A stretch of 15,902 nucleotides of DNA from positions 1-15,902 of the forward strand of contig JBFKOL010000067.1 in NCBI GenBank assembly GCA_041628815.1, read 5' to 3'. Positions within the stretch are counted from its first letter, which is position 1; every line of letters starts with the position of its first letter. Of the stretch, positions 13,927-15,902 are shown piece after piece. Below the pieces are notes generated by a model. That model searched no databases. It had not been told where the DNA came from and worked only from the letters and a program-made list of their open reading frames with translations. A program made the translations under genes and the position numbers. The DNA comes from JBFKOL01 sp041628815 (GTDB taxonomy: Bacteria > Bacteroidota > Bacteroidia > Chitinophagales > Saprospiraceae).

Positions 13927-13964
13927 AACATTTCATGACAACTCGTAACATTTCATCTACAACT
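13927..13964. repeat. Imperfect tandem direct repeat upstream of the Hsp20 pair
   Basis: AACATTTCAT-G-ACAACT (13927-13943) is followed by AACATTTCAT-CT-ACAACT (13947-13964). The two 10-bp halves are identical and start 20 bp apart; the ACAACT parts are 21 bp apart, differing only by a one-base spacer change. The spacing is about two helical turns and the repeat lies 82-119 bp upstream of the ATG at 13845. This suits a tandem regulator site, but no known operator was recognised. Confidence 0.6.
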
Positions 13965-14065
13965 GCTGCCATTATGGCGCTTATTAGTCAACAATTCATG
14001 TCATTTTGGCATTATAACATCGAATAACTCTGGTTCTACTGAAATCAATCCCAGGTTTATTGATT

Positions 14066-14117
14066 AAAAAAGACCATCATCAGTGACTGAATTGGGTTGA
14101 GAGGACTCGATGATAGT
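14066..14117 (-). terminator. Possible terminator of the second TonB receptor gene
   Basis: On the minus strand, ACTATCATC (14117-14109) can pair with GATGATGGT (14081-14073) as a 9-bp stem with one wobble pair, followed by C and six T residues (14071-14066). The loop is long, about 27 nt, which weakens the call. It lies just past the receptor stop at 14133. Confidence 0.4.
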
Positions 14118-14132
14118 ATGCCTTCTATTGGA

Positions 14133-15902
14133 TTAAAAATTACCTCGCAGCGAAACAATCAAGTTTCTTCCAGGAGCACTTACTCCACTTGAAAATGTTC
14201 GGTAGTGGAGATCAGTAATGTTTTCCAAAGCCAATGAGACTGACCATCGCTCATCAATGCTGTAACTGCTGTACAGGTTGTATGTCATCCAGGCCAGCGC
14301 ACCGTCAGGGGTAGCCAATTCGGGATTATCCTCGGAACCGCCAAATTTATCCAATGGTTTTCGACCGTTGTAACTAACCATCATGCGGCCCCTAAAGGCA
14401 CCTTTTTCTAAGGCCAATACTGTCTGACCATAAAAGGGCGGGATGTGGGCCAGGGGTTCCCCAGAGCCCGTATCATTGCCATATGTCCAATTTCCAGAAG
14501 AGCGCAATGACCATGCCCCATTGATGTCCCAATAAAAACTTGCGGAAATACCGCGAATCTCGGCTTGCGCAATATTCTGATTGGCCACTACCATCAGTGT
14601 ATCACCACTTGTCACCCAGGTAGTAAGTCCGTTCGGAGTAGTAAATGCATCCCTTACTATGGCATTGTCAAGACGCGTATAAAAGGCGGTGGCATTCAGT
14701 TTCAAATCTGAGTTAAAGCTATAACCTGCAGTGAGTTCTGCATTGACTGATTTTTCAGGTTTAAGATCGAGATTTGGAAATGTAATTTCATCTGCATTGA
14801 CGCGAATTTTGGAGAGGTCATCAATATTGGGAGACCTGAATGCCGATGACAAAAGAGCCCTCACTTGCCATCCCGATGGATGGTTCATGGTTCCTCCAAT
14901 ACTCCATGTCACTGCTCCATTGAATCCATTAACCCCTTCGATGAATAATTCCGGCCAGTCGATGATGTCATCATTGCTGTAACGCAACGTGTAGTCAGTA
15001 AGATTATACCTGAGACCTGCGCTCCAATTGAAGAGATCATTGACCGATTTCTTTCTCAAGTATGCAAAAGCACCCATTGTCGACCAGCGATTGAAGTCGC
15101 TCGCATATCTGCTCAACACACCACCGCTCTCCTGGCCGGATCGTACATCCGAGGAAAAAGCGGTGGATGAAATCAGGTTGTGTTGAAGGTCTATGCCATA
15201 GTCTATTTCGAAGAGGTGATCTTTGTCGAGGAATTTGGTAAAGTCGCCAGTCAAGCCTATTACATGAACATCTTCTTCCTGGTGTAATCGAACCTGACGC
15301 CCAAAGGATCGCTCTATCCTGTCTTCATCGATGCGTTGATAAGAGGCAATTAAGGTGCTTTGATCGGCATATCGTTTGGGTTTGAGGTTTCGATAGTGCA
15401 AAGAAGCAAGGAATCTATTTTGTGGTCCATAATACCACTCCCCCCACCTCAACTTGTCATTGTCAATTTCGGAAAGGTTGTCGTATCTCGGGACATCTGA
15501 ACTTGTTGAATACTGTATGTTGAGGACTGCATTAGAATGGATATTCGGTCTCCAGCGCAGCTTTTGCAAGACGTCCAGTTGAGAATAAGCCGTTCCTATT
15601 TGGATGTTGGGATTGTCGTTGGAAATGACCACATCTCTTCCTTCCTCATCGGTATCCTGATAGATCAAACGTTTTCCAAAATCGGGAAAGCGCTCATTCC
15701 GTCGGCTTCCCGACCGCAAATCACCAAAGTCACTAAAAGTGATGCTCGTTAGCCCGGACCATTTCTTACCGCTTACAGTAAAATCCGCATGAACGGTTTT
15801 TTCTCGATTGGCGGACGAGAACCTACCGTAATAATTACCATTCACTTCAGATCTCTCTTGTGTGGTAAGCGATGGTTCTACGGTCTGAAAATGTACTACC
15901 CC
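14133..15902 (-). CDS. TonB-dependent outer-membrane receptor, 3' part (5' end outside window)
   Basis: The frame is open to the right edge (about 589 residues visible), so the GTG at 15845 is not a credible start; upstream codons read GVVHFQTVEPSLTTQERSE. What remains is the beta barrel; signal peptide and plug lie beyond the edge. Barrel landmarks include AFRSPNIDDLSK, NLDLKPEKSVNAELTAGYSF, ENITDLHYRTFSSGVSAPGRNLIVSLRGNF and a terminal Phe for barrel assembly. This C-terminal pattern (ALENITD..YR..SG..APGRN) is typical of the BtuB / siderophore / haem-receptor branch rather than SusC. Ligand is not evident. It is preceded on its own strand by unseen sequence, so any operon partners upstream are unknown. 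It differs clearly from the STN receptor at 6845-9529. Confidence 0.9.
   Translation of the reverse strand, partial: GVVHFQTVEPSLTTQERSEVNGNYYGRFSSANREKTVHADFTVSGKKWSGLTSITFSDFGDLRSGSRRNERFPDFGKRLIYQDTDEEGRDVVISNDNPNIQIGTAYSQLDVLQKLRWRPNIHSNAVLNIQYSTSSDVPRYDNLSEIDNDKLRWGEWYYGPQNRFLASLHYRNLKPKRYADQSTLIASYQRIDEDRIERSFGRQVRLHQEEDVHVIGLTGDFTKFLDKDHLFEIDYGIDLQHNLISSTAFSSDVRSGQESGGVLSRYASDFNRWSTMGAFAYLRKKSVNDLFNWSAGLRYNLTDYTLRYSNDDIIDWPELFIEGVNGFNGAVTWSIGGTMNHPSGWQVRALLSSAFRSPNIDDLSKIRVNADEITFPNLDLKPEKSVNAELTAGYSFNSDLKLNATAFYTRLDNAIVRDAFTTPNGLTTWVTSGDTLMVVANQNIAQAEIRGISASFYWDINGAWSLRSSGNWTYGNDTGSGEPLAHIPPFYGQTVLALEKGAFRGRMMVSYNGRKPLDKFGGSEDNPELATPDGALAWMTYNLYSSYSIDERWSVSLALENITDLHYRTFSSGVSAPGRNLIVSLRGNF

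Larger units (their letters stand above)
13846..14132. other. 287-bp gap upstream of the Hsp20 pair and downstream of the second receptor
   Basis: Both flanking genes are on the minus strand, so this gap holds the receptor's 3' end and the Hsp20 promoter. It is AT-rich. It contains a direct repeat (13927-13964), a palindromic GCCAT-T-ATGGC (13968-13978), a TTGATCAA palindrome near 13907, and a possible terminator (14066-14117). No CIRCE element (TTAGCACTC-N9-GAGTGCTAA) is present. Confidence 0.45.

Noticed and set aside
13846..14132. A CIRCE or similar known heat-shock operator upstream of the hsp20 genes.
   Set aside because: No TTAGCACTC/GAGTGCTAA inverted repeat is present; TTGATCAA and GCCATTATGGC are short palindromes that are likely by chance in AT-rich DNA.
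1..15902. CRISPR arrays, tRNA or rRNA genes, insertion sequences, phage or conjugation genes.
   Set aside because: No regularly spaced repeats, cloverleaf sequences, transposase motifs or terminal inverted repeats were seen on reading both strands.

Overview
The window looks like chromosomal DNA from a member of the Bacteroidota. Supporting signs are a FecI-type sigma factor with a FecR anti-sigma factor (FecR plus DUF4974-like domains), a TonB-dependent receptor with an STN domain and a carboxypeptidase-like domain, a second sigma / membrane protein / DUF4097-like cassette, A-rich leaders with few Shine-Dalgarno sites, and a TAnnTTTG-type -7 box. A lineage near the Saprospiria is possible but is only an impression. 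Both edges cut through genes.

Layout, left to right. (1) Bases 1-734 hold the 3' part of an NHL-type beta-propeller gene. (2) Bases 901-3281 hold a plus-strand pair: an ALDH3-type aldehyde dehydrogenase and a membrane-anchored alpha/beta hydrolase whose start codon overlaps the dehydrogenase stop by one base. (3) Bases 3535-5744 hold a minus-strand cassette: ECF sigma factor, single-pass membrane protein (putative anti-sigma factor), and a secreted DUF4097-like beta-repeat protein, with a 4-nt gap and then an 11-nt overlap. (4) Bases 5828-6841 hold a plus-strand two-TM potassium channel with an RCK (TrkA) domain. (5) Bases 6845-11606 hold a minus-strand four-gene signalling operon: FecI-type sigma, a small lipoprotein with a zinc-protease motif, FecR, and an STN-bearing TonB-dependent receptor. 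(6) Bases 12044-12787 hold a divergent plus-strand lipoprotein built of four repeats in an ABAB order with a His/Arg-rich linker, followed by a clear terminator. (7) Bases 12940-13845 hold a minus-strand tandem of two different Hsp20 chaperones, with a back-to-back terminator at its 3' end and a direct repeat upstream. (8) Bases 14133-15902 hold the 3' part of a second TonB-dependent receptor, running off the right edge.

The part most worth attention is region 5 with region 6. The cell-surface signalling operon carries an extra lipoprotein with a HExxH motif, a later His and a Met-turn-like SLM, placed between the sigma gene and the FecR gene. A likely exported repeat lipoprotein of unusual composition lies divergently across a 437-bp gap. 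A role for the protease-like lipoprotein in the receptor / FecR / sigma relay, or in processing the receptor's ligand, is inference from gene position only. No CRISPR array, tRNA, rRNA, insertion sequence or phage gene was recognised.
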